Shown here: positions 47,001 to 59,642 of the stretch, piece by piece
How the letters are laid out: every line of letters begins with the position of its first letter
Numbering within the stretch: position 1 is the stretch's first letter
NCBI GenBank assembly: GCA_013350335.1
Contig: CM023539.1
Coordinates: 36,628,631-36,692,630 of the forward strand
Origin: Chimonanthus salicifolius
Taxonomy: Eukaryota; Streptophyta; Magnoliopsida; Laurales; Calycanthaceae
Direction of reading: 5' to 3'
DNA: 64,000 bases
The notes under the pieces: generated by a model
The model's input: the letters and a program-made list of their open reading frames with translations, nothing else
Told to the model about the DNA's origin: nothing
Database searches by the model: none
Program-made: the position numbers and the translations under genes

Positions 47001-47731
47001 AACATATATTAGTTCTTTAATGAATCATTAGTCAAAGTTCTATAAAAAATCTCCACTTCTGAAATACAACTTAAATATACATTTTAACACCAAGCATTAT
47101 GAATTTAGCAATTATGTTTTATCTAATGTTATCAGTCACTTTAAATAGTAACATTATATATCTAACGTGTTTAGTTACATTATCCAATCAGGAAGCTAGT
47201 ACCGTAAATGTAATTCATATTTACATCCAACAGTTCAACATCACCTTCAAGGGAACTTTTTCACTTATTTAAAATGCCCTTTTTTCTCTGAATAATTTCT
47301 AAAGATCTGTCGCATACTTCCATTTTGGTAGGTTTGTTCATGTCTTCAAATTCACCCTTTTCTGGATCCTGGTACTTGAACCAGTTCCTCCTTTTATCAT
47401 CTTCTGGATTCTAATTTCACTATTATATTGCCGCTGGAAATGCATATGAGCCACTTCTAGCAAAGGTGGTCTTGATTGCATCTTCCACCATTGCTTCCAC
47501 CTCAATATATCCAAGCGGTCTTCCACTTGTAAACTGGGTGTATTTGCTTCACTGCAAAAAATCTGCGATTTGAACAGAAAAAGTTTTACTTCCACAAAAA
47601 ATAGTGATTTCTAACTTCACTTTCCTTTACAAGTATGAAATTTGTTAGCAGATACTGCATCCCTTATCATGTTCCAACCAAACGTGGCCCTTAGTTCATA
47701 CCGTTCTTGAATATGCCACCAACTTTGTCAG

Positions 47732-49362
47732 TCAGTGAATCACAATCCAACTTTGCCCTGGATTTCTTCTTAGCTTCCTTCTTTTCACCAGCTTCTTTAG
47801 CCGTGCAGAATCTTCCCATCTGCCCGAATCTGCAAATACATTTGATAGTAGCACTGGGCACCCAGCACTCTCTGGTTCAAGTTCAAACAGATGTGAACCT
47901 GCAATTTCTGCAAGCTCAACATTTCCATGATTCCGACATGCCCCTAATAGTGCCCCCCACACAAATGAATCAGGTTCAATGGGCATCGCCCTAATCAGAT
48001 CATAAGCCTCAGTGAGCTTCCCTGCACGACCAAGAAGATCAACCATGCACGCATAATGCTCCAGTCTTGGTTGAATCCCATGATCTTCCTGCATTGAATT
48101 GAACAAATTCTGACCAGTTTCAACCTTTCCAGCATGACCACAAGCTGTAAAAACCGCGGTGAAAGTAAGGTGATCTGGCTTCACCTCTTTCTCATTTACC
48201 AACCGTTCAAAAAGTTCAATTGCTTCATCACAATGCCCATGATTTGCACACCCGAAAATCATTGAATTCCAAGACACAGGTATTCTTCTCTTGCATTTTA
48301 GAAAACAATTGCCTAGCTTCGAATAAGAACCCACATTTTGCATACATATCAACAAGAGAACTACTGACGAAAACATCCTCTTCAACTCCAATCACCAATG
48401 CATGTGCATGGATTTCCTTACCACGCTTTGAATCCGCCACAGTAGCACAAGCAGACAAGAGGCTACTGATAGGTGGCAGAAGCGGGCCGGACTCCAGATG
48501 CCACCATCCACCTGAACATAGCAAAAGCCTCGTCATTATGGAAATTCTTCACAAACCCAGATATTAAAGAGGTCCATGTGACCACATCAGGATTAACACC
48601 CTCATCCCGCATGTTTCCAAACAAATTCAAGGCCATTGCAGCATCACCTACATGAGCAAACCCTGAAACCAACACATTCCACGTCACCAAATTAGGCCTG
48701 ATTCCCTCCAATCGCATGAAACCAAATAAACCAAATGCATCTTTAACTAATCCTTGCTGAGCATAACCCGAAATCATGGCATTCCAAACCGCCACGTCTC
48801 TTTGAGACATTTCAGAGAACACCTTGTGTGCCTTGTCAGTTTGACTGCATTTTGAGTACATATCGATCAATGCACTTCCAATGAAAGGATCTGAACCGCT
48901 CGAGCATCGAAAAACGAAGCTGTGCATCCGCTCGCCTGTTGCCAGATCAGATGTATTGGCACAGGCTCTGATGACGCTGGGTAGTATGTATTCATTGGGT
49001 TTGATGCCTTCTCCGAGCATTTCAGAGAAGAGACGAAATGTTTCTTGGTAGAAGCCACGGCGAGAACAGGCCCCTATTAGGATCGTCCAACGGCCGAGAT
49101 TTGAACTGGGCATTTCGTCAAACACTCTGCGAGCATCTGAGATCCGGCCGCATTGGGTGTAGAAGCTGATGAGTTTTGAAGAGATCCATATCGAGTGATT
49201 GAGACCGTTGATCAGAAGAAGCGCGTGGCATTTCTTGCCCAAATCAACCGCTCGATCTCGGGCGCAGATCTCAAGGAAGGAACCGTACGGATCGAGCGGC
49301 GTTTTCCCGAATGTGGAGTGTCCAACGGCGGATTGTGCACGTACTCTGGAGAGAGGACGCAT
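47732..49362 (-). CDS. PLS-class pentatricopeptide repeat protein (At5g59600-like) with two frameshifts
   Basis: Three consecutive - strand frames form one uninterrupted PPR protein: 49362 to about 48472, 48470 to about 48279, and 48277 to 47732. Each junction is a single extra T after ACC (at 48471 and 48278). Without them the frame would be 542 residues. It starts MRPLSRVRAQSA and carries PPR units such as VAVWNAMISGYAQQGLVKDA, NLVTWNVLVSGFAHVGDAAM, DVVTWTSLISGFVKN and VSSSLVDMYAKCG. The LEHYACMVDLLGRAGKLTEA segment follows. It ends GQSWIVIH with only the beginning of an E domain and no DYW domain. Family members bind organellar RNA for editing, splicing or stabilisation. A transit peptide is likely but not clear-cut. 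Typically for PPR genes it has no intron. It may be a young pseudogene or an intact gene with assembly errors. Confidence 0.9.
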
Positions 49363-49499
49363 CGAACAGAGCGGCTGCCGCCGGAGGATAATAATAGCAT
49401 GGACGTGGAATTTGAATGAGTCGTGGCGGTCCAGCGATGGTAATGATCCGCTCCATTGAAGATGGGAGCCCAGATTGTCTCCAACAATAGAGAGAATAA

Positions 49500-50739
49500 A
49501 AAATTACTTTTTTAATAAAAAAAATTTAAGTAATTCTGTAATTTTATTTGAAAAGCTCATCGTTTTATTTTCAACAGCTTATCAACATAACAACTTAATT
49601 TAAGCAGCTCACCCATTTTCTTCGATAGTTCGGCAACTCAATTTAAGAATTTAGTAATATCATTTAGTAGTTCCGTAGATCACAATTTTATTGATCACTT
49701 CAACAGCATAATAATTCAATACTTTAGTAGTAATCAGCTTGACAGTTAAACAGTTCATCAAGATAAATGGGTCAATCCATTTAATTAAAGGAATAAAAAG
49801 ATTTAAATAAACTCAAACTAATCAATTTTAAATGGTATAAGTTCAGAGCGAGACTCATTTAATAAATAATACATAATTTGTTGGGACATTGTAATTTGAA
49901 CTTGAAATAGACAATTCGATTTACCCATTTAATAAATCAGTAATAGGTTGGAAGTTAGTAACCCAAACTCAAATTACACCCAAAATAATGACAGATAAAG
50001 TCATGAATGTAAGAAAATTGATCACTAACTAATGAAAGTGGTCTTATTCTCACGTACTTTCTTAAACCTCCACCTTGGATAAGATTTAAATTCATATCAT
50101 CGAATTTGAATCAAGGACTTAAATGATAGAAACTCTGAAATCTCAACTCTCACTCTTACACAAGAAAAAAAGAGATGACTCTAATTCCTGAAGGATAATT
50201 TTGATGAATAAAATTCACCAATAAAATTAGGTATTCAAAGAAGTCAATTAGAATCTGAAATTGTAAATTCAAATTCAATAGTTAATGCAATTAATTGAGA
50301 TCCACAATTAAGATGCAATCTAATAAACCATATGCATGCATGAATTTAAATCCAACACTATTTCAAATTGAAAATTAATGAACCTTCTAATGAATATAGT
50401 TTGGATTGTAGAATCCAATTGCAATTTAATATTAGTAAATGTAAGACATGAACATCTAAATTCTCAATGAAATAACAACACCGATCACCAAAAATTAAAA
50501 TCAACTCAGCAAAAAACAAATTAAATTCAAAAGAAATCAAACTAAGAACTCACCAAAACATTGAGACTCCAAGCTCTAAGCTTCAAATTTTATTCACTTC
50601 AACTTGCGTTTGTATGTTTATAATGGACGCAAAGCTAGTATTTATAGCCTTCAAGCAACTAAAAATTAAGAAAACAAATAATATAAAAAATAAACATTTT
50701 GACCTATATAACCTATGCATGCTCATGGGTTTTTTTGTA
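49500..50739. other. AT-rich intergenic DNA
   Basis: I see AT-rich sequence with runs of CAATTTAA-type words and no coding or repeat structure that I can name. Confidence 0.5.
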
Positions 50740-53700
50740 GCTTTTTTTTTTTTCTGAATGAAAGGTAAGGAATATTATGCACTCGAGAGAAAGCAAACAC
50801 AAGCCCAGAAGACTGAGAAAATACAAATCAAAGCCCGAGCCTAGGCAAACAGAAAAACACATAAAGGGAGCCCCAAAACGGCCACTCCCACCCCAAAATC
50901 AGGGGATAGACGAGCAAGAGCCCAAACCCAAACAAACAAGCAAATATGTGAGCTCAACCAGAAAATGAAATTTAGTTCCTCAGCACCCCAAACGAGGCAA
51001 TCTAATGCTGGAGGATTCATTGAACAATTGAAGAAATTGCTTGTGGAAGGTATAGAAGTTTTTTAAGGAGCAGTTCAACCTATCAAGTAGAGAGAATGAT
51101 GCAACATGAGTAGTACAGGAGAGCCAATGAGTAGAGGCTTGATTCCATGATCTGATTATATCATTGTTGCTGCAACGTATATGGATGGAGTGAACACCTT
51201 TCTCCACCAGGCCAAGGAGGCACTATTGAATGCCCGAAGACAGACCAACAAGATTCTGAGTATTTTGTTATTTTGTGAAGGCGTTTTCCAGTCAAAATAC
51301 CAGAATGGTTGAGGAATATAGCAGCGAGGAAGCATTCATTCCTTTGCTTGAGAATGTGTAACAGCAAGCAATTGTAAATTGCCTGCAATTGCCTCGGAGG
51401 ATCAGGTGGCTTTTGAGGACCCTTAATTTCCATATGGAAAAGTCCATTGAGTAGAGAAGCAGCTAGAAATTTCCTTGAAGGTCGTCATTTGAAAGAAGGA
51501 ATATCAATCTCTGATGGATGTCCCTACAAATGGTAGCACTAGGTCAAAGCGGGATTGCAAGATACCTGATTGAAGACAAAAGCATTTCACTCCTTCTAGA
51601 GTGCCAAATAAGGGCTGGAATAGCGAGATTTGCAGCCAATCTGTGAAACCTGGCGGTGGAGGAAGACATGATCATAGCAAGCTAAGAGAGGATGTCATTA
51701 CAAAGAGGATAACTTCCAAACTTGTTAGCCATAATTTGCCTAACCTTAATAGTGAAAAAACAGCTAAACAAATGAAGTCTAGTCTCCCTCTCAGATCGGC
51801 ACAGAGGGCATACTGTTGTAGCGAGTACACTGATGTAATGGAGGAATTGCCTGTTTTTAGGCCCCTGTTGAAGTAGAACCAACTAACCACGGAGTGCCTC
51901 AGAATATTCCCACTAAACCAACTAAGGTTCATCCAATCTGGAGCATTGGAAGAAGAAAACTCAATAGCTGAAGCAAGACTGAAGATACTCGGAGTTGTTA
52001 GGGACCCAGATAACTTGGTTGATAGCATTACAACAGAGTATAGAGATGTTGTTCATCATTCTCCAAATCTCTAAAGGGGGACCAGAAGAGTTATGAGGGA
52101 AGACCCATTTGCCATTACAAATGAAAGAGCTGACTTTGCAATTACGATCTAACCCAAGTTGGTAAGCAATACGATTACCATATTGTTTAATCAGGATAAA
52201 ACTAGGGTGTATCCAAGGGTCCAGCAAAAAACGAGTGCTATTACAATTTCTAATAGCATAGACAATCATTTGTTTAGCTTCATCCCGAACATTTAAGATT
52301 GAATTCCATCCCTAGGAAGCATATTTCTTCTTGCTGATTTCCCACAGGCTACGGCCCTTCAAGTACTTTGCATGGATCCATTGCAACCAGAGACTCTCTT
52401 TTTCCGACACAATGGCCCAAATGTATTTCATGAGACAGGTTTTATTGATAGCACGCAGATTTTTTATTCCCAGCCCGCCAATCTTTTTCGACCTACAAAC
52501 AGTATCCCAACAAACCATGTGAATTTTTTTGCACAAAGAAGTGCCTCCCCAGAGAAATGCCCCCATGATTTTTTCCACTTCTTCCAAACAAGACTTGGAA
52601 AGAATAGAGGAGTTAGCCTAGTAGAGGTGCAGATTGTTGATTGTAGACTTGAGCAGCTCAATTCTACCGGCGTATGATAGGCTTCTTGAGGTACACGTAA
52701 TCTTGTTCTGAACTTTTTGAAGGACGAATGAGCCATCTCTAACAAGGGCTCTTGAGGAGAGAAGAGGCAACCCCAAATAGGTGATGGGCAAGACGACTTC
52801 CTTCATTCTGAAAATGTATAGGATTTCAGCCTTGAGGTTGCAAGCTTTGGAAAAATGACTTCGCTGTTTACAGGATTCGCTTCAAGGCCGGAGAAGATAG
52901 AGAACTTATCGAGCAAGCTTTTGAGGTAACTGGCGGACAAGAGATCTGTATAGCAAAAAATATTAGATCATCAGCAAACAAATTGTGAGCGATGCATTTG
53001 TTTCTTACGGAAAATGGGCAAAGAATCTTCTTCTCATTGACAGCACCAGATAGAGCAACCAGTGAAAGATTCTACGACAAGAGAGAAAATGAAAGGAGAT
53101 AAAAGATCTCCCTGCCGAAGGCCTTTAGAGTTGGAGAAGAAACCATTAGGAGTACCATTTATAAGAATGGAGAACTTGGGAGAGTTGATACAACAGTCAA
53201 TCCAGGTGATTCATTTCTGGTCAAAGTTGGCAAGCTTAAGAGTGTGCTTACTACAATTCCAGCTAACGTTGTCAAACGCCTTGTTCAGGTCTATTTTCAT
53301 ACACATTTTGGGAGGCCCATTATCCAGGTGTATCCCTTTCATGGCACAAAAGGATGTTACTTGAAATATCCCGACCTGGCACGAAGGCGGATTGGTGGAG
53401 GTTAATGAGCTTTCCCACGAAAGGTTTCATACGATTGACGAGGACAGGAGAGATTGCCTTGTAAACTTCATTGCACAGGGAGATCGGGCAAAAGTGATCA
53501 GGGCAGTCAGCAGTAGGAGACTTGGAGATCAAAGTAATAAAAGAAGCTTTGATTGGTTTCAAATTTGACCAGATGTGAAGAAGTCACTGATAGCACTCAC
53601 AACATACTCTCCTGATGATCCCCCAACATTTTTTTATAGAATGTGAGGTTGAAGGACCCAGAGATTTTTTGCGGTTAGGCAAGAAAAAAGAGGCATCAAT

Positions 53701-56600
53701 TTCTTTTCTGTCGGACCGGGCGAATGAGAAAAGCAGCCTCTTGGTCTTTCAATTTGTTCTTGATGAATAAATCTTCCATACCACGATTAGAGAAGATAGT
53801 CGAGCTTTTAAATCTGCTTTCAAAGTGCTGGAAAAGCGTATCAACAATCAGACTCTGGTTTTCACATATGGTACCATCGTTGTTCTTGATGGCACGAATC
53901 ATGCTATGACGTCGCGATTTTTGACAGCATTGTAAAAATACTTGCGCCCATGTTTTTCAGGTTAAGAGCTTGCAATCTTAACCTCTGATGGAGCATGCTA
54001 AGTTCAGCATTCAAGGCCAGTTCCAGGGAGTTCTTAGCATCGTTTAAAGCGGACAGGCTATTGTCCGATTTAAGGTAGTCAAAACTCTCTTGAGCTTGGT
54101 CAAGTCTAGCACGAGACATCTCAATTCTGTGATTGCACTTTGGCTTAGATCGATGCCATCTTTGAAGAGCACAGTTAGTATTCTTCAGTTTGTTGACAAA
54201 GATGTACATTGGCACCCTAAAGACATCCATCTTCCAGGCATTACCAACGATATTGAGAAAGTCAGTATCATTGCACCAATAGTTTAGAAATTTGAAAGGG
54301 TACATTTTCTTTGTGTTGGCCTGAGGAAGGGAGAGAGTGATACCATGGTGAACAGAGACGTTGGGCCCAAGATAATAGCAAGATGCCTCACCGAAGGTTT
54401 GAATGAATTGAGAGTTGAGCAAAGCCCGATCAATTTTAGATTCAATTCTGGCAACACCATAGGAAGAGTTAGACCAGGAGTAATGAACCATTGTTATTCT
54501 GAAGTCTTGAAGACCCGCCTCATCAATACAGTTGTCAAAAGGAAGCCATAGCCGAAACAATAGGAGGGCCCCCTCCACACTTTTCATGGGCAAATCTATG
54601 CAGTTAAAATCTCCGATGAAGGCAGTAGGAGCTTGCTCTTTTGGAGATAAGGATGATTTCTTGACATAGTTCTTCTCTCTTAGAAGGGCAGTTCGAAGCG
54701 TAAATACAACATAAGTGGAGAGCGGTGGAGCTCTGTGGATCAAAGACTTGGAGACCAATGAGCTAATCGGTGGTCTTAACAATAGAGATGTTGAGAATAT
54801 TTTTCCAACCCGACCCAAATTCTAGCATATGAACATAGGGAAGCATTCGAGTAGTTACTCCAGGATGAAGGGAAAATGTTCGAGGCATTTGCATAGATAT
54901 TGCCTTCTCTAATTCTGCTTTCCAATATGCAGAAAATGCCGATATTAATGGAGGTGAAACGGTCTCTAACTTCCAATTGCATGGTAGGGCGATTTAAACC
55001 CCTCACATTCCAAGAATTGATATTGGGGGTGGGGGGGGGGGGGGGGGGGGGGGGGAGGGATGGGTGACCCATCGGGTCTTCATTTGCAGTTGGAAATGGC
55101 TTGATTTGGAGGAGAATAGGATCATCATCAGCAAAACTGGATTCCTTACACCAATTGAAGGCATCAATATGAGTATCAATGATGTCAAGGGCATAACAAT
55201 CAAATTTCTCAATATTTATTGGTTTTCCTTCGAGTTCATAGCTGTCACTGATTTCCAGAGTTGCTTCATTAGATGAATCAATGTCAGGATCCTTTTCTTC
55301 ATTTGATTCATCAATGTTCACCAAAGATTGGAATTTGTTTTGAGAGTAAGTGTTGGAGTGGATCTTGAAATAGCGATGTGTTCCTGGAGAGCTGGATTTA
55401 CTCCTCTTAATTTTGCCGATGACGATGCGAGTCTCTTCACTAGTATGGAGTTTGGACTAATTGGGATTCACTGCAACAAAAGTGGCTTCTCCCTATCTCT
55501 TGTTGGCTACCATGACAAATTCTTCATTAATGGTCACGGGAGATGTGTTCTAAGTTGAAGGTTCCACCGAGGACTTAATAGGATCATTGTTACAGAGAGG
55601 ATTGCTCTGTTTCTTTTCAACCCAAAACTTTTTGGTCTGGGGCTTGTTGGGGGCATCCATCTCCAGAGTGAGTGAAAGAGGTACAGGACTTGCACAAGCT
55701 TGGTCTCCATTCGTATTCTACAAGGTAGATGACAGATCCAAAAGGGGAGTTGAATGTGAGAGATTCAGGGAAGCTGCAAGAGGTGGATGTCACGATACAG
55801 ACTCTAGCTTGGGCAAAGTTAGTACCCTTTACAGTAGCTGAGTCCATGAACATGGGCTTACCGATGCAACTAGAAATCCTGCTGAGGCCACTTGGTTGGT
55901 AGAGAGAGCAATGAAGGTTGGGAAAAATTTCCATTGCTTAAGCATTATGAGGTTACTATTAATGAAGTAAGGCCCATTTTTAGGATTTTTTTAGCAGTAT
56001 CTTCACAATCAAACTTGAAGAGGAAGAATCTGTCACAAAGAGATTGGATTTCTAGTCCTACAAATGAGCTCCATTGTTTCATCAGACCGGATTTCACAAG
56101 GGAATAGTAAGGTCTTCTATCCATGAAATATCCTATTAGAAAAGTATTTCCATGGTTACCATCCTCCTCGATGTCCTCGGCAGACCAGTCGATGGTGTGA
56201 AGTCTCAGCGGATCTGGAATAATATACTCTAAGGACCGGGGCTTTGCTTCACCTTGGAACAGGGATGCCCATTTGATGGTACGCTTGCTGCTTGGACCAG
56301 CAGACTATTGATTTCCAACTCTAATTGCAGTAATCGGCAAAGTGCTTGATCTGCCTGCTATGGTGGGTGGAAGTTCTGGGAGAGCCTTAGCAAAAATAGC
56401 TGAGGCAGGTGAGATACCAGTCACACTAGTGTTGGTAGGAGTCTGAACTTTAGTACTGGTAGGGACGCTGATGGATCCATTTGGATAATTGAGATCAGAG
56501 CTGGACTTGGTAGAATCCATTTTCCCAGTTCTAGCGTCTCCTTTAGTACCTCTTTTGTCAGCATCATGTACTTTGAAGTGGGAGCCTTGAGCATCATGTA
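50740..56600 (-). mobile_element. Near full-length but degenerate L1 LINE
   Basis: On the - strand the parts run in order. ORF1 remnants occupy 56520-55617, with a zinc knuckle CKSCTSFTHSGDGC (CX2CX4HX4C). An apurinic-endonuclease domain follows, with INSWNVRGLNRP near 55.0 kb and FIGDFNCI and YSWSN..SKIDRALLN near 54.4-54.6 kb. The reverse transcriptase has FITLISKSP..CPDHFCPISLCN (53.5 kb), HQSAFVPGR and FADD (52967-52978). The connection region MGAFLWGG..GGLGIKNLRAIN lies at 52.4-52.6 kb and the zinc-finger-like C-terminal region at about 51.7-52.0 kb. A poly(A) tail appears as T-rich sequence at 50740-50753. Frameshifts and stops separate the parts, so it is not active. Confidence 0.88.
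55031..55055. repeat. Uninterrupted G25 homopolymer
   Basis: A run of 25 G on the + strand (C on the L1 sense strand) lies between ORF1-like and endonuclease sequence of the L1. It is read as polyproline in the sense frames. Confidence 0.95.
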
Positions 56601-56950
56601 CTTTTTAGTTATATAAAAACATTTTCAAATAATTCAAATCTAAATTTAACCGTATTTATTGAACATAGATAATGTTATCTGACATTTTTTTAGTAATTAG
56701 TAAATAATACCTAAGATTACCCATGCGACGTTGTCGAATTAGATCTCCTTTTAATTTGAATCTATTTTTAGATACTAAACTAAAATTTATACAATTTTTT
56801 TATAATTTTATATTAATCTTTAAACTTTTAAAATTATAAATTTATTACATCTAAGCTTTTACAAGAAACATCTTCACACATTATTTTTAAATGAATCCAA
56901 TTCCATTCCTTAGGAACCAACTCAGGTGGTCCGAACCGGTACTCCTGAAT

Positions 56951-56975
56951 GAACCGAACCGAACCGAACCGAACC
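56951..56975. repeat. (GAACC)5 microsatellite
   Basis: Five GAACC units in a row at the right side of the L1, directly before the GC-rich segment. Confidence 0.9.
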
Positions 56976-56999
56976 GCTCTTATTGAATATAAATATTTA

Positions 57000-57480
57000 T
57001 TGTGAGTTGTCGAAAAGCAAATACAACTCTAAATTCCCCGGCGCCACCCCAAGGAGCAGAAAGCAGCAGCAGGGACAGAATTGTTTTCTACAATTTTCGG
57101 GATTCCAACGTTTACGGTCCGAACACTCTTCACCAGATTTGGAATTGAGAATCGGTGCTAACCCTACTGAATATATTCATCGTCTTCCTTTCTAGTGCCT
57201 GGCGGACCTCAACAAGCAAACGGTTCGCAGTTGCAGGTCTCTTTTTCTTCTCCTTATTCCAAGTATTATCTTTTCTTTCGTTTCCCATCTCAGGGTCAGA
57301 GTCTGCTTGGCGCTTGTTGGCCCTTTAGGTACGTGTGTTTCCGGCCGATTTCATATTCAGAGTCTGCTTGACGTTTGTTGGCCGTATGCTTGTTCCGAAC
57401 GATTTCTTAGGAAACGGGTTCCTACCTGATCCTGATCATGACGTTTGTTTTGAGTTTTTAACGTGAGGAATTCTCACGTG
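57000..57480 (+). other. GC-rich segment, possible orphan 5' exon; contains a short duplication
   Basis: 57040-57230 is markedly more GC-rich than its surroundings and has none of the TE signatures seen elsewhere. CAGTTGCAG|GTCTCT near 57226-57237 could be a splice donor. It could be a first exon or 5' UTR of a gene continuing beyond the window, but no coding match was recognised. A segment starting CAGAGTCTGCTTG and ending near CGATTTC occurs twice in a row (about 57296-57350 and 57357-57405). Confidence 0.3.
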
Positions 57481-57839
57481 AGAAATTCCACCCCGATCAA
57501 AATCGTTTCTATCATTGTTTTATCGTATTAGGATATGTTTAGGTGTTAAGATAGATTTGGTTGTTAGGGATTTCCTCTTTATTTATTTTTCTTATTTGTA
57601 TTTCATTATCTTTATAAATAAGATTAGAGGGTCTCTCCTTAATTAAGGAAGACACACCAAACTCTGTATCAAGCCTGGAGATCAAAATGCATTGTGCTAA
57701 GTGGAGGGGTGCTCCCTCTTGTATTTCCCCATATTTTTCCAAGTCCCTAGGTGATGTTGGACTTTTCTTTCCTACCACACACCCCTCTCTCCTTGTGCTA
57801 GAAGGGAGTGATGCTCCTTCAAATATTTAACTCCCATTT

Positions 57840-58080
57840 CAACCTCATAGGAGGTATGAGACTTTTTTTCCAATGCCAACACCAGTAGAGAGTTGAACCG
57901 TGCTTCTGATACCATTTGTAACGACCCGTCCCACTAGCACAATATTGTCCATTTTGGGCTAAAAACACCGACATGGCTCTGTATTGGGCTTGAGAGTGAG
58001 GCTTGGGCCCAATGCAAAGCCATGCGGGTTTTTTCATCCCAAAGCAAACAATATTGTGCTAGTGGGATGGGTCGTTACAT
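57840..58080 (-). mobile_element. TRIM-related fragment with rearranged, palindromic end
   Basis: On the - strand TGGTATCAGAAGCACGG (near 57900-57915) is a primer-binding site and aligns with the internal region of the TRIM at 13043. The LTR-like end from 57917 (TGTAACGACCCGTCC) is followed 99 bp later by an inverted copy of its first 32 bp (58048-58079, one mismatch). This makes a 163-bp hairpin-capable unit. No clear target duplication is visible. Confidence 0.55.
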
Positions 58081-58249
58081 GCCACCCCCGACGTCCTCTA
58101 GTCCATCTCTAGTCACTACACCTTCCTCCAAAGGGAGTCTTTCTCCAACGCGACGCGAACCTCCATACCCATTTGCACATCAATGCATGATTCTTATCCC
58201 TCATGTTGTAGCACTTTCCAAAGCTTTGAACATGTATTGAGATAAGCTT

Positions 58250-58925
58250 TGACTCCTTGTTGGAAGAGGAGACGTGACTCTTTTTTTGGGAAGATCTGTG
58301 GCTAGGGGACAGACCCATAAAGGATGTGTATCCTAGGCTATACAGGATAGTTAGGAGCAAACATACCTTAGTTCGGGATTGTTACAAAAGTAGAGGGTGA
58401 ACACATATCATGGCAGTTCGATTTCAGAAGAGAGTTGAGGTCTTTCGAAAAAGAGTGTCTCGAGGAGTTAACCTTGTTCGGCGAATTTCCACTGCCCAGG
58501 GATGAGCTCATTTGGACAGGAGACTCTTCAGGGTAGCTTTTAATCAAGACAATGGTTGAGTTGGCCCTTCATCAACAATACAATGAGGACCCTCTTCCTT
58601 GCCTAGCTTGGAAAAGCCCAACATCCCCAATATTCCAATCTTTGTGTGGTGTGCTTTGTAAGGAAAGGTGCTAACCATAATGGACGTAAGAGAGGTTACT
58701 GAGATAAGAGGAGAATCTAAGCTACCCACTCTATGGATCAACGGAAAGAAGACGTAGTTCACCTATTCGCTGGTGCTCAATGTCTAGGAATCTGTGGCAC
58801 AATTCGCTAGTTTAATGGAGTACCATGGGTTTTTGATAGGACTTGCGAGGGGGTAATGGGGACCTGGTTCCTTTATTGTCTTGGCTCCAAGATGAAGGCT
58901 GCCTGGAACATGATAACAGTAGTGA
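58250..58925 (+). pseudogene. L1 LINE C-terminal part, left of the LTR insertion
   Basis: Translation gives FWEDLWLGDRPIKDVYPRLY and RIVRSKHTLVRDC, then frameshifted zinc-finger-RVT phrases (FVWCAL, GKVLTIMDV, ESVAQFASLMEY). It ends ACAGTAGTGA, which continues in frame at 61614 (VVILWSVWKERNSRIFED) once the LTR element and one AGTGA copy are removed. Confidence 0.75.
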
Positions 58926-59642
58926 TGATGCAGGCTAAGTAGGATTAAGAATACCCAACCTCAAATTATAGCGGAAGCTTGAATAATATCTTGAATAACC
59001 CTTCAATCTTCACAAAACAATCCTTCGTTTTGCACTTGAATCTTCACAAAACAGTCCTTCGTTTTGTACTTTAATCTTCACAAAACAGTCCTTCGTTTTG
59101 CTAAACAAAATAACAATTTTATTGATCAAAGTAATCTCCTCTACCAAACTGGCTATTGCAACTCTTTAAATAAAAACACCTACTAAATAAGAGTCCTATC
59201 TAAGTAGGAACTCCTAATAATAAATACCTACTAAATAAGAGTCTTATCTAATTAGGAACTCCTAATAATAAACACCTACTAAATAAGAGTCCTATCTAAT
59301 TAGGAACTCCTAATAATAAACAACTACTAATTAAAAACAAATCCTAATAAAACTAAGCCACGTGGTGGCTGTTTTTCCATTCCACAAGGTGTCCCAATTT
59401 AAGTAGGTTTGGGATTCTCAAATCTTCCAATGTTGGGTCTTCATCTTAATTGGGCTTCAAATTTTGGCCCATTTTAAAGAGGCTCACCTTGGACTTTGGG
59501 CTGACCCAAATTGCTCATGCACCCGCCGGGATCAAAAATAAAATTTTCATCTTTCGTATCGGAGCCCGAGCTTGGTAAATTGCTAACATACCCACCCGGG
59601 TCAAAATTAAAATTTTGATTACGTCCACATATGTCCGCATCA
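58926..59642 (-). repeat. 3' LTR of the compact LTR element
   Basis: It contains three copies of a 34-bp repeat with CACAAAACAGTCCTTCGTTTT (59006-59100; the other LTR has two). It also has three copies of a 47-bp unit with TACTAAATAAGAGTC and AGGAACTCCTAATAATAAA. AATAAAATTG on the - strand is a polyadenylation-like signal. Confidence 0.9.

Noticed and set aside
51601..51876. + strand 91-codon ORF inside the L1
   Set aside because: It is antisense to the zinc-finger-like C-terminal region of the L1 and has no independent support.
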